From DASSTY01 sp035760645 (GTDB lineage Bacteria > Gemmatimonadota > Gemmatimonadetes > Gemmatimonadales > GWC2-71-9), in contig DASTSO010000024.1 of assembly GCA_035760645.1 (NCBI GenBank), positions 62,001-126,000 on the forward strand: a stretch of DNA of 64,000 nt, in the 5' to 3' direction. A program made the position numbers and the translations under genes. Within the stretch, counting starts at the first letter, position 1. Every line of letters begins with the position of its first letter. The notes beneath the pieces were generated by a model. That model ran no database searches, was not told the DNA's origin, and saw nothing but the letters and a program-made list of their open reading frames with translations. Below, piece after piece: positions 44,800 to 52,079 of this stretch.

Positions 44800-46289
44800 T
44801 ACTCGACGCCCGGGCGCTTCGTCCCGCCTCGTGAGGGCTGCGGCCGCTCGCGGTCGCGCAGCCGGTCCCGCGGCGGCAGCGAGTCCCGGACCTCGCGCAC
44901 GCCCGGCCCGGTGCGCGGCGCTTCCCGGCGGGCCGCCGCTTCCCGGGCCGCGTCGGCGGCCGTCGCGGCCCGGGCGACCGCAAAGGCGCGCAGCGAGTCC
45001 TCGAGCGCGCGGAACTCCGGCGACTGCTCTCCGCGGAGGGCGGTCACGTAGGGGCTCGTGCTGTAGCGCCCGTCGACGAGCGGCTGCGTCGCCTGCGCGA
45101 AGGCGGTGTCGAGTTGCCGTCCCGCGAGCAGCGCCTTCGGGGCGTAAGGCGACTCGGGCCAGCCGGTCACCACCCGGCGGAAGAGGTCGAGGGCGAGCCG
45201 GGGCGCCTGCAGCGAGTCACGCGCGGCCTCGCCCGCGAGGAAGAGCGCGAGATCGGCGCGGGGGGCGTCGGCCTGGGCCGAATCCGCGACGCCGGCGACC
45301 CGGCGTGCGGTGGCCGCGAGCACCTGCGCCGCCGGCCCCGCCCCGTGCTCGTCGTGGGCGATCGAGTCGAGCTCCGCGAGGACCGGGGCGAGGCCCTCGG
45401 GCGCGGCGACCTGCGCGAGCCGCAGCCGCGCGAGCGCGAGCCGCGTCCGGGCGACCTCGTCCTCCCGGCCGCCGAGGGCGGCGGCCTCGGCCAGGCGGGC
45501 CTCGGCGGCGGCCGGGTCCCGTTCGGCCAGCCGCAGCGCGTCGTCGGTCAGCCAGCGCGCCTGGAGCGCCGGCGAGGCGCCCGGCATCGTGCGCAGGCGG
45601 TTCACCAGCGCCGTGGCCGCCCGGGGATCGCGCCGCCCGAGCACCGCGAGCATCGTGTTCCAGGCGGCGGTCGTGTCCCCGCGGGCGATGAGCGAGTCGG
45701 CCACCACTTCGGCCGCGGGCCGCCGGTTCAGCCCGGCGAGCGCGATCATGCGCACCCCCGAGGCGCGCCAGTCGTCGAGCGAGTCCACGGCGGCGAGCGC
45801 GCCGGCCCAGTCCTCGCGAAGAAGCCGGGCCCGCCCCACCTGATAGTGGGCCTCGCGCCGCCGCTCGGGATCCGCGCTGTGCAGCAGCATGGCGAAGGTC
45901 TCGCCGGCGGCGACGGTGTCGCCGGCCTGCAGGCGGCAGTGCGCGAGGAAGAACGTGGCCTGTTCCAGCTGGTGAGGCTCGGTGAGACGCATGCGCGCCT
46001 CGGTGAGCGGCTTCACCGCGTCGCGGCACTGCCCGAGCTGCATGAGCGCGCGGCCGCGCAGCAGGAGCGCGTCGTCCACCCACTTGCTGGTCGGCTGCCG
46101 GACGATGACCGACTCCGCCTTCACCGCCGCCTGGCCCCAGTAGCTCTGCGCGTCGAAGGTCCGGCCCTCGCGCTGGGCCTTCTCGGCCGCCCGGGCGAGG
46201 CGGTTGGCGTTGTACATCCCGTTGTAGTAGCTGCACCCGGCCAGCGCGGCGAGCGCCACGAGGCCGAGGCGGCGAAGACGCGGGCGCAT
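44799..46289 (-). CDS. Large TPR-repeat lipoprotein
   Basis: The 496-residue protein has a signal and lipobox Leu-Ala-Ala-Leu-Ala-Gly-Cys (Cys19). Helical TPR-like repeats run over about 30-400 (WVDDALLLRGRALMQLGQ, ATFFLAHCRLQAGDTVAAGETF, LALARLRLAQVA, ALDLFRRVVTGWP), and the tail (440-496) is Arg/Glu/Pro-rich and disordered. It is likely anchored on the periplasmic side. The function is unknown. The position after an amidase suggests a cell-wall or outer-membrane role, which is inference. The ATG overlaps the amidase stop (TGATG). Confidence 0.78.
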   Translation of the reverse strand: MRPRLRRLGLVALAALAGCSYYNGMYNANRLARAAEKAQREGRTFDAQSYWGQAAVKAESVIVRQPTSKWVDDALLLRGRALMQLGQCRDAVKPLTEARMRLTEPHQLEQATFFLAHCRLQAGDTVAAGETFAMLLHSADPERRREAHYQVGRARLLREDWAGALAAVDSLDDWRASGVRMIALAGLNRRPAAEVVADSLIARGDTTAAWNTMLAVLGRRDPRAATALVNRLRTMPGASPALQARWLTDDALRLAERDPAAAEARLAEAAALGGREDEVARTRLALARLRLAQVAAPEGLAPVLAELDSIAHDEHGAGPAAQVLAATARRVAGVADSAQADAPRADLALFLAGEAARDSLQAPRLALDLFRRVVTGWPESPYAPKALLAGRQLDTAFAQATQPLVDGRYSTSPYVTALRGEQSPEFRALEDSLRAFAVARAATAADAAREAAARREAPRTGPGVREVRDSLPPRDRLRDRERPQPSRGGTKRPGVE

Positions 46290-47635
46290 CAGCGGCCCTC
46301 CTTCGGTTTCGGCGTGGCCGCCGACGCCGGGACGGTCCCCGCGCTGTCGGCGGCCACGCCGGTGCGCCGCTCGTAATCGCCGAGATAGGCCACGATCGCG
46401 TCGGCGAGCGCGGCGGCGAGGCGGCGCTGGCTCGCGGGCTCGCTCATCACGCGCGCGTCCTGCGGATTGGTGCTGTAGCCGAGCTCGACGAGGACGGCCG
46501 GGCGGCGCGCGGTGGTGAGCACCATGAACCCCGCCTGCTTCACGCCCTTGTCGGGGCCGTTGTGCACCTTCCCCAGGTGCCCCTGGACGAGCTCGGCCAC
46601 CTGCGCGCTCTCGCGCAGGTGCTCGTTGAGCTGCAGGTCCTTGAGGATGAAGTCGAGCCCGCCGGTAGCGGCCGGCAGCTCCTTCGTCGCCTCGAAGCGC
46701 ACGGCCTCGTTCTCCATCCGGGCCACGCGGGCCGCGTCCTCGGTCTTCGCCTCGGCGAGGAAGTAGGTCTCGAAGCCGCGCACCGCGGTGTAGCCCGGCC
46801 GCTTCGGGAGCGAGTTGACGTGGATGCTCACGAAGAGGTCGCAGCGCGCCGTGCAGTAGCCGCCGCGGTCGCCGAGGGCGATGAGGGTGTCGGTCGTGCG
46901 GGTCATGCGCACCGCGACGCCGCGCGCGCGCAGCGCGTCGCGCAGCAGCAGGCTCACCTGCAGCGTGACGTCCTTCTCCCGGACGCCGCGTGGAAAGAAC
47001 TCGCCCGGATTGCCCGGGTCCACGCCGCCGTGCCCGGGATCGATCGTCACGAGATGGCCCGGCCGCAGCTTGCCCGTCGGCGCCGCGGTCGGCCGGGCGA
47101 TGCCGGCCCGCGCCGCCGCGGGCTCGGGGCCGTCCCCGTCGCCCGCGGCCGTCCCGGTCTCGAGCGGCATGGGCTTCCACCCGGCCGTCACCGCCACGGC
47201 GCGGCTGGTGCGGTCGCTCAGCCGGCCGGTGAGGGGATCGTACTCGAGCCGTTCGGCCGCCCGCGGCAGCACCTCGGCGACGAACTGATAGGGGACGAAT
47301 ACCGAGTCGCGCATCACGCTCGCGGTGGCGGAGAGCGGATAGAGCTGGCCGTCCAGGGCGAAGATGGGGCCGTCGAGGAGGAAGCGGAACGAGCGGCTCG
47401 CGACGCTGAGCTCGGCCCAGCCGTCGGTCAGCGTCAGGGAGCCGGCGAGCGCGGCAGCGAGCGGCGCGGCGGCGAGCACGGGCGCCCCGGTGCGGTCGAG
47501 ACGCACGGGCACGCGCGCCTCGCCACGCGCGGTGGCCACGAGGACCGCGGGTGGGATGGGCGCCGCCGCGGCCACGGCCGGAGCGCCGGCCAGCGCGAGC
47601 AGCACGGCCGCGGCGAGGCGCGCGCGGCGGCTCAC
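46289..47635 (-). CDS. N-acetylmuramoyl-L-alanine amidase (Amidase_3)
   Basis: The 448-residue exported hydrolase cleaves the amide between MurNAc and the stem peptide. It has a signal peptide (about 1-25) and an N-terminal beta domain (30-150: SVFVPYQFVAEVLP) like copper-amine-oxidase-type stalk domains. The zinc-dependent catalytic domain (about 205-425) has metal ligands in TIDPGHGGVDPG, REKDVTLQV and SIHVNS, and the catalytic Glu in AVLVELGYSTNP. The GTG at 47635 overlaps the smpB stop as GTGA. It resembles AmiC/CwlD-type division amidases. Confidence 0.9.
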   Translation of the reverse strand: MSRRARLAAAVLLALAGAPAVAAAAPIPPAVLVATARGEARVPVRLDRTGAPVLAAAPLAAALAGSLTLTDGWAELSVASRSFRFLLDGPIFALDGQLYPLSATASVMRDSVFVPYQFVAEVLPRAAERLEYDPLTGRLSDRTSRAVAVTAGWKPMPLETGTAAGDGDGPEPAAARAGIARPTAAPTGKLRPGHLVTIDPGHGGVDPGNPGEFFPRGVREKDVTLQVSLLLRDALRARGVAVRMTRTTDTLIALGDRGGYCTARCDLFVSIHVNSLPKRPGYTAVRGFETYFLAEAKTEDAARVARMENEAVRFEATKELPAATGGLDFILKDLQLNEHLRESAQVAELVQGHLGKVHNGPDKGVKQAGFMVLTTARRPAVLVELGYSTNPQDARVMSEPASQRRLAAALADAIVAYLGDYERRTGVAADSAGTVPASAATPKPKEGR

Positions 47636-48120
47636 TGGCGCCCCTTGTGCGAGGTCGCCCGCGCCACCTCGCGCTCGGCGATCCGCTTCTTGAGGTCCTC
47701 GCGCTTGTCGTGCTGCTTCTTGCCGCGGCCGAGCGCGAGCGCGACCTTGGCGCGGCCGCGCCGGAAGTAGATCTCGAGCGGCACGAGCGTGAGTCCCTGG
47801 CGCTCGACGGCGCCCACGAGGCGCTCGATCTCGCGCCGGTGCAGCAGCAGCTTGCGCGAGCGCACCGGGGCGTGGTTGTACCGGTTCCCCTGCTCGTAGG
47901 GCGTGACGTTCATGCCCTCGAGGAAGACCTCGCCGTTCTTCAGCCGAGCGTAGGCCTCCTTGATCGAGGCCTTTCCGTTCCGGAGCGACTTGACCTCGGT
48001 GCCGGTCAGCACGATGCCCGTCTCCCACGTGTCGAGCACGTGGTAGTCGTGGGTCGCGCGCGGGTTGCGCGCGACGGAAATCTTCCGCTCGTCGGCGGGG
48101 GGCGTAGAGGTCGGCTTCAT
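47632..48120 (-). CDS. smpB: SsrA-binding protein SmpB
   Basis: The 162-residue tmRNA-binding protein rescues stalled ribosomes. It has NPRATHDYHVLDTWETGIVL, GTEVKSLRNGKASIKEAYA and the basic C-terminal tail GRGKKQHDKREDLKKRIAERE. The ssrA gene is not in the window. The ATG at 48120 begins the conserved N-terminus. It is the first gene of a six-gene overlapping operon running to 42733. Confidence 0.96.
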   Translation of the reverse strand: MKPTSTPPADERKISVARNPRATHDYHVLDTWETGIVLTGTEVKSLRNGKASIKEAYARLKNGEVFLEGMNVTPYEQGNRYNHAPVRSRKLLLHRREIERLVGAVERQGLTLVPLEIYFRRGRAKVALALGRGKKQHDKREDLKKRIAEREVARATSHKGRQ

Positions 48121-48140
48121 GGTGTCGCGTGTCGCAGCAA

Positions 48141-48169
48141 AGGATAGGCCACGGAGCGGCCGAGGGCAA
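48141..48169 (-). promoter_or_regulatory. Promoter of the smpB operon
   Basis: On the minus strand, TTGCCC (48169-48164), a 17-base spacer and TATCCT (48146-48141). The leader is about 15 bases and has no ribosome site. It lies back to back with the tRNA-Leu promoter. Confidence 0.7.
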
Positions 48170-48189
48170 CGGGCCCGCGCCCGCGCGCC

Positions 48190-48218
48190 TTGACCATCCA
48201 CGGTGGACCGGCTACTTT
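48190..48218 (+). promoter_or_regulatory. Promoter of tRNA-Leu
   Basis: TTGACC (48190-48195), a 17-base spacer and TACTTT (48213-48218). The predicted start is only a few bases before the tRNA 5' end. Confidence 0.75.
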
Positions 48219-48228
48219 ACCGCGCTTC

Positions 48229-48312
48229 GCCGAAGTGGTGGAATTGGTAGACGCGCTGCGTTCAGGGCGCAGTGGGCGCAAGCCCGTGTGGGTTCGAGTC
48301 CCACCTTCGGCA
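48229..48312 (+). tRNA. tRNA-Leu (anticodon CAG)
   Basis: An 84-base class II tRNA. The acceptor stem GCCGAAG pairs with CTTCGGC. The D-arm contains TGGTAGAC and the anticodon loop is TTCAGGG with CAG at its centre. A long variable arm GTGGGCGCAAGCCCGT and a T-arm GGGTTCGAGTCCC follow. The discriminator is A, as required for leucine. CCA is not encoded (CTG follows), so it must be added after transcription. Confidence 0.95.
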
Positions 48313-48348
48313 CTGCCGGCAGTCGCCGGCGCGTTCCAGCAGGCTCCA

Positions 48349-48383
48349 ATCGAAAACCCCGGTCCTGGACCGGGGTTTTCGAT
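48349..48383. terminator. Bidirectional terminator between tRNA-Leu and the MoeZ-like gene
   Basis: A perfect 16-bp stem (48349-48364 against 48368-48383) with a CTG loop carries AAAA and TTTT near its ends, so both strands gain a U-run. It can end the tRNA transcript on the plus strand and the 48519-49685 gene on the minus strand. Confidence 0.85.
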
Positions 48384-48518
48384 TTATGGGGGGACTACCG
48401 CCGCCCAGGAGCTCCTCACGAACCATCCCTTCGACGCGAACTGCTTGGCCGCGCGTCTCCGAGATGCCTGAACGACGGTAGCCCGATCCTTCCGGTCTGT
48501 GTCGGCCAAACCTCCCTG

Positions 48519-49685
48519 CTAGTAGCGCCGCACCGTGGGGTCTACCTCGACGGCCCAGGCGTCGATTCCCCCGGCGAGACTTCGTACCCGCTCGAATCCG
48601 GCCTCCCGCAGCAGCCGCACCGCCCGCAGCGAGCGGGCGCCGTGGTGGCAGTGGGCGACGATCTCCACCCCGCGCTCGAGCTCGTCCAGACGGCCCGGCA
48701 GCTCGCCGAGCGGGATGAGCCGCGCCCCGGGGATCCGGGCGATCTCCCACTCGTGCGGCTCCCGCACGTCCAGCACCACGGGGCGGGGCCCCTCGCCCCG
48801 CAGCGCCGCGCGCAGCTCGGCGACCGAGATCTCGTCGCCCGCCGGCGCGGCCGGCTCGTGCATGCCGCAGAAGGCCTCGTAATCGATCAACGCCCGGATC
48901 GTCGGTGCCTCCCCGCAGACGGGACAGGCCGGATCCTTCTGCAGCGCGAGCTCCCGGAAGCTCATCCTCAGCGCGTCGAAGAGGAGGAGCCGCCCCACCA
49001 GCGTGTCGCCGCGGCCGAGGACCCACTTGATCGCCTCGAGCGCCTGCAGCGCGCCGATGATACCGGGAAGGACGCCGAGGACGCCCCCCTCTGCACAACT
49101 CGGCACCAGCTCCCGGGGCGGCGGATCGGCGAAGAGGCAGCGGTAGCACGGGCCCCGGCGCGCGTCGAAAAGCGAGACCTGGCCCTCGAAGCGGAAGATG
49201 CTGCCGTAGACGTAAGGCAGCCCCAGCAGGACGCAGGCGTCATTGACGAGATAACGGGTCGGGAAGTTGTCGCTGCCATCGAGGACGAGGTCGTAGCCGC
49301 GAAGGACGTCGAGGGCGTTCGTGCTGTCGAGCCGGAGCGGGTGCATCGCGACGCGGACGCCGGGATTGAGGTCGCGCAGCCGCGCCGCCGCGGCCTCGAG
49401 CTTGGGCCGGCCCACGTCGCCGGTCCCGTAGAGGACCTGGCGCTGCAGGTTCGTCGTGTCCACCCGGTCGAAGTCCACCAGCCCGAGCGTGCCCACCCCG
49501 GCCGCGGCGAGGTAGAGCGCGGCGGGCGAGCCCAGGCCGCCGGCCCCGACCAGGAGGATGCGGGCGGCCTTGAGCCGCCGCTGGCCCTCGATCCCGACGT
49601 CGGGGAGCGAGAGGTGGCGGGCGTAGCGGTGGAGGTCGTCCGGCGTGAGGTCGGCCGGGCTCGACTCGAGCAGGGTCATCGGCAT
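48519..49685 (-). CDS. moeZ: MoeB/ThiF-type adenylyltransferase fused to rhodanese (MoeZ-like)
   Basis: The 388-residue two-domain enzyme has an E1-like domain (1-260) with the ATP loop LVGAGGLGSPAALYLA, DGSDNFPTRYLVND and zinc pairs CYRC/CPVC. A rhodanese domain (about 275-385) has the persulfide cysteine in AHCHHGARS. It activates the C-terminus of a small sulfur-carrier protein and thiolates it for molybdopterin, thiamine, cysteine or tRNA thiolation. No carrier gene adjoins, so the pathway is open. The ATG at 49685 is likeliest, with 49679 as an alternative; neither has a good ribosome site. Confidence 0.88.
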   Translation of the reverse strand: MPMTLLESSPADLTPDDLHRYARHLSLPDVGIEGQRRLKAARILLVGAGGLGSPAALYLAAAGVGTLGLVDFDRVDTTNLQRQVLYGTGDVGRPKLEAAAARLRDLNPGVRVAMHPLRLDSTNALDVLRGYDLVLDGSDNFPTRYLVNDACVLLGLPYVYGSIFRFEGQVSLFDARRGPCYRCLFADPPPRELVPSCAEGGVLGVLPGIIGALQALEAIKWVLGRGDTLVGRLLLFDALRMSFRELALQKDPACPVCGEAPTIRALIDYEAFCGMHEPAAPAGDEISVAELRAALRGEGPRPVVLDVREPHEWEIARIPGARLIPLGELPGRLDELERGVEIVAHCHHGARSLRAVRLLREAGFERVRSLAGGIDAWAVEVDPTVRRY

Positions 49686-49709
49686 GGTCCGGCAAGGCCC
49701 GAAAGGGCA

Positions 49710-49731
49710 GACCCGGCCGCGGGGCCGGGTC
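49710..49731 (-). terminator. Hairpin after the Rrf2 gene
   Basis: A perfect 9-bp stem GACCCGGCC/GGCCGGGTC has a GCGG loop. On the minus strand it is followed by a second small hairpin GCCCTTTCGGGC. It sits between rrf2 and the MoeZ-like gene and may separate them. Confidence 0.5.
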
Positions 49732-49764
49732 CGGGGTCCGACCGCGCTGCCTCCGCGACGGGCG

Positions 49765-50223
49765 TCAGCTGCCCACGGAGATGGTGACGAGCTCCTGCAC
49801 CTCGGGCTCCTGCCGCAGCAGGTCGGCCAGGCTGATGCCGGCGAGGAGGTCGTCCACGCGCTGCTGCAGCGCACGCCAGACGGGGCGAATGCTGCACGAC
49901 GAGCCGGGGCTGCAGCGCTCCGGGTTCACCGGGTGCTTGGCGCAGTTCATCTCGAACGTCTGGTGCTCGCTCGCGGTCATGACGTCGCGCACGCTGATCT
50001 CGGCGGGCGGTCGCGCGAGGAAGTAGCCGCCCCGGGCCCCGCGCACGCTCTCGACGAGGCCGGCACGCCTGAGGCGGAGCAGGATCTGCTCGACGTAGTC
50101 GGCCGGCAGCCGCTCGGCCTCGGCCAGCTCGCGGGCGGCCACGGCCGCGCGCCCCTCCAGCCCGCGCCGGGCGAGGTGGATCGAGATGATCAGACTGTAC
50201 TCCGTCCAGGTAGTGACGCGCAT
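49765..50223 (-). CDS. Rrf2-family transcriptional regulator, probable Fe-S sensor
   Basis: The 152-residue winged-helix repressor begins MRVTTWTEYSLIISIHLA and has the recognition region LPADYVEQILLRLRRAGLVESVRG followed by GARGGYFLARP. Three cysteines at 94, 104 and 110 could bind a cluster as in IscR. The first gap is nine residues instead of five, so it is not a canonical IscR. The flanking MoeZ-like gene hints at a sulfur link, which is inference. The ATG at 50223 is 6 bases after TAACTT with no ribosome site. Confidence 0.9.
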   Translation of the reverse strand: MRVTTWTEYSLIISIHLARRGLEGRAAVAARELAEAERLPADYVEQILLRLRRAGLVESVRGARGGYFLARPPAEISVRDVMTASEHQTFEMNCAKHPVNPERCSPGSSCSIRPVWRALQQRVDDLLAGISLADLLRQEPEVQELVTISVGS

Positions 50224-50229
50224 GGGGGG

Positions 50230-50235
50230 AAGTTA
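50230..50235 (-). promoter_or_regulatory. Putative leaderless -10 box of the Rrf2 gene
   Basis: TAACTT on the minus strand, then six C residues, then the ATG. There is no ribosome-binding site. Confidence 0.45.
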
Positions 50236-50292
50236 CAACCCTGCGCGGGAGAGTCCAGTCAGGCCGAAGCCGGCGCCGCCCTAGCGCCCGGC

Positions 50293-51093
50293 TCAGCTCT
50301 TGTCCGCGGCGGTCCACCGGGCGACCTCCTGCGCGGTCATGTTGCCGTAGGGCCGGATGCGGCCGTCGCGGAACTCGCCCCCGAGGACGTCGCCGAGGTA
50401 CTGGGACCAGGAGAGGAGCGTGCCGTTGCAGACCGGATCGGCGGCGTCGCCCGCGGCGATCTCGGCGGCGACCCGCCGGGCCAGCTCCTCCATCACCCAG
50501 GTGGGCACCCGGCTCCGCTGGGACGGGTAGATGAAGCCGAAGAGCACCAGGTGGGCGAAGAGCACGCGCCAGTGCTTCCCGAAGCGGTCGATGAGGCGCC
50601 GCCAGTCGAGGCTTCCGCCGTGGCTCTGGATGATGTGGGCGACATCGGCGCCGTCGAAGCGCTCGCGCTCCATCACGAAGGCCTTCGACCAGAGCGTCTC
50701 CTCGACCGGCGCGATCTTGACCTGGAGGCCCAGGAGATCGGCCGGGCGCGCGTGCTCGAACCAGCCGTCGTCGACGGCGGCGATGCCGTTGCCCGAGCTG
50801 AAGATCACGTCGATGAAGCCGGCCGGCGAGTGGATCTTCGCCAGCCAGTGGGAGAAGACGAGGTCGGCCTCGAAGCCGGCCCGCCGGCAGACCTCGAGCA
50901 CCCGCATGATGTCGGCGGGCCGGACGAAGATGTCGAGGTCCTTGGTGGACTTGTCGATCCCCGTCTGGTGCACGAAGGCGAAGGCGCCGCCGATGAGGAA
51001 CGGGATGCCCGAGCGCGCCAGGAGATCGAGCGCCTCGCGGTAGAACGAGTGGGACGGAGTCTCGACGCTCGACTGCGTGGGCGCCATCGACAT
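50293..51093 (-). CDS. Nucleotidyltransferase-superfamily protein
   Basis: The 266-residue protein has the pol-beta-like nucleotidyltransferase core: Gly-Gly at 35-36 in FLIGGAFAF and the metal-binding Asp52/Asp54 in TKDLDIFVRP. A helical C-terminal region (150-266) follows. The substrate is unknown. The ATG at 51093 has AGGAG 6 bases upstream, an unusually clear ribosome site here, so the longer frame was rejected. It is divergent from a metallophosphoesterase of the same length, with a 167-base shared promoter region. Confidence 0.8.
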   Translation of the reverse strand: MSMAPTQSSVETPSHSFYREALDLLARSGIPFLIGGAFAFVHQTGIDKSTKDLDIFVRPADIMRVLEVCRRAGFEADLVFSHWLAKIHSPAGFIDVIFSSGNGIAAVDDGWFEHARPADLLGLQVKIAPVEETLWSKAFVMERERFDGADVAHIIQSHGGSLDWRRLIDRFGKHWRVLFAHLVLFGFIYPSQRSRVPTWVMEELARRVAAEIAAGDAADPVCNGTLLSWSQYLGDVLGGEFRDGRIRPYGNMTAQEVARWTAADKS

Positions 51094-51117
51094 GGGCGGC
51101 TCCTGAAGTGGCTGTTC

Positions 51118-51123
51118 AGGATA
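51118..51123 (-). promoter_or_regulatory. Putative -10 of the nucleotidyltransferase gene
   Basis: TATCCT on the minus strand is 24 bases before the ATG, with the AGGAG site between. No -35 match is evident. Confidence 0.4.
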
Positions 51124-51260
51124 CCGCTCGCCGGCCGCATCGGGTGTGGCCCCCGTCACGGCTCCCCTTCCCCGTGCGGCCCTTGTTTGGCTCGACCCCC
51201 CGCCGCGGCCCCGCGTCGCGGCCGGCACGAGTCCCGGTCCCCGAACGTCGGAGCAGCGGC

Positions 51261-52061
51261 ATGGCCCAGCACGAGACGGTCCGCATCGCGGCGGTGAGCG
51301 ATCTCCACTACGGACGCACCGGCATGGCGCCGCTGCTCCCCTTCCTCGCGCACGTCGTCGAGCAGGCCGACATCCTCGCCCTCTGCGGCGACCTCACCGA
51401 TCACGGGCTGCCCGAGGAGGCGCGCGGGCTCGCCCGCGAGCTCAGCGGCTTCAAGATCCCGATGGTCGGCGTGCTGGGGAACCACGACTACGAGTCGGAC
51501 CAGGTGGACGACCTGAAGACGATCTTCGCCGACCACCGCATCCGCATCCTCGACGGCGACGCGATCGAGATCCGCGGGATCGGCTTCGGGGGCGTGAAGG
51601 GCTTCTGCGGCGGCTTCGGCCGACGGGCGCTCGCCCCGTGGGGCGAGCCGGCGATCAAGGCGTTCGTCCAGGAGGCTCTCGGCGAGGCGCTCAAGCTCGA
51701 GACCGCGCTCAGCAAGCTGCGCAGCGAGCGGAAGGTGGCGCTGCTGCACTACGCCCCGATCCAGGCCACGATCGAGGGCGAGCCGCCCGAGATCTGGCCC
51801 TTCCTGGGCTCGACCCGCCTGGAGGACCCGATCAACCGGCACACGGTGGACGTGGTCTTTCACGGACATGCCCACCATGGCTGCCCCGAAGGGGCGACCC
51901 TGGCGGGCATCCCGGTCTACAACGTCTCGATCACCCTCCTGCAGCACCACTTCCCCGACCGCCCGCCCTTCCGCGTGACCGAGCTGGCGATCGACGTCGC
52001 GGCGAAGGAGGCACGGGCGGCGGATCCGCTGGCGCAGATCGCGAGCGCCCGCCCCGCGTGA
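51261..52061 (+). CDS. Calcineurin-like metallophosphoesterase
   Basis: The 266-residue enzyme has all the dimetal motifs: SDLHYG (Asp14, His16), CGDLTDHG, GNHDYE, a central His in LLHYAP, and the C-terminal GHAHHG. Substrates in this family include phosphoproteins, cyclic nucleotides, nucleic acids and lipids; none is indicated. The ATG at 51261 has GGAG 8 bases upstream. It is one of three plus-strand genes in the window and is convergent with aspA, with a 16-base gap. Confidence 0.88.
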   Translation: MAQHETVRIAAVSDLHYGRTGMAPLLPFLAHVVEQADILALCGDLTDHGLPEEARGLARELSGFKIPMVGVLGNHDYESDQVDDLKTIFADHRIRILDGDAIEIRGIGFGGVKGFCGGFGRRALAPWGEPAIKAFVQEALGEALKLETALSKLRSERKVALLHYAPIQATIEGEPPEIWPFLGSTRLEDPINRHTVDVVFHGHAHHGCPEGATLAGIPVYNVSITLLQHHFPDRPPFRVTELAIDVAAKEARAADPLAQIASARPA

Positions 52062-52079
52062 GCCCGCCCCGCGCGGGCT
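52061..52079. terminator. Small hairpin between convergent metallophosphoesterase and aspA
   Basis: A 7-bp stem AGCCCGC/GCGGGCT with a 5-base loop spans the stop codons of both genes. It is short and may be only partly effective. Confidence 0.35.

Noticed and set aside
48190..48471. A 93-codon plus-strand frame across the tRNA
   Set aside because: It contains the whole tRNA-Leu and its terminator, so it is not protein coding.
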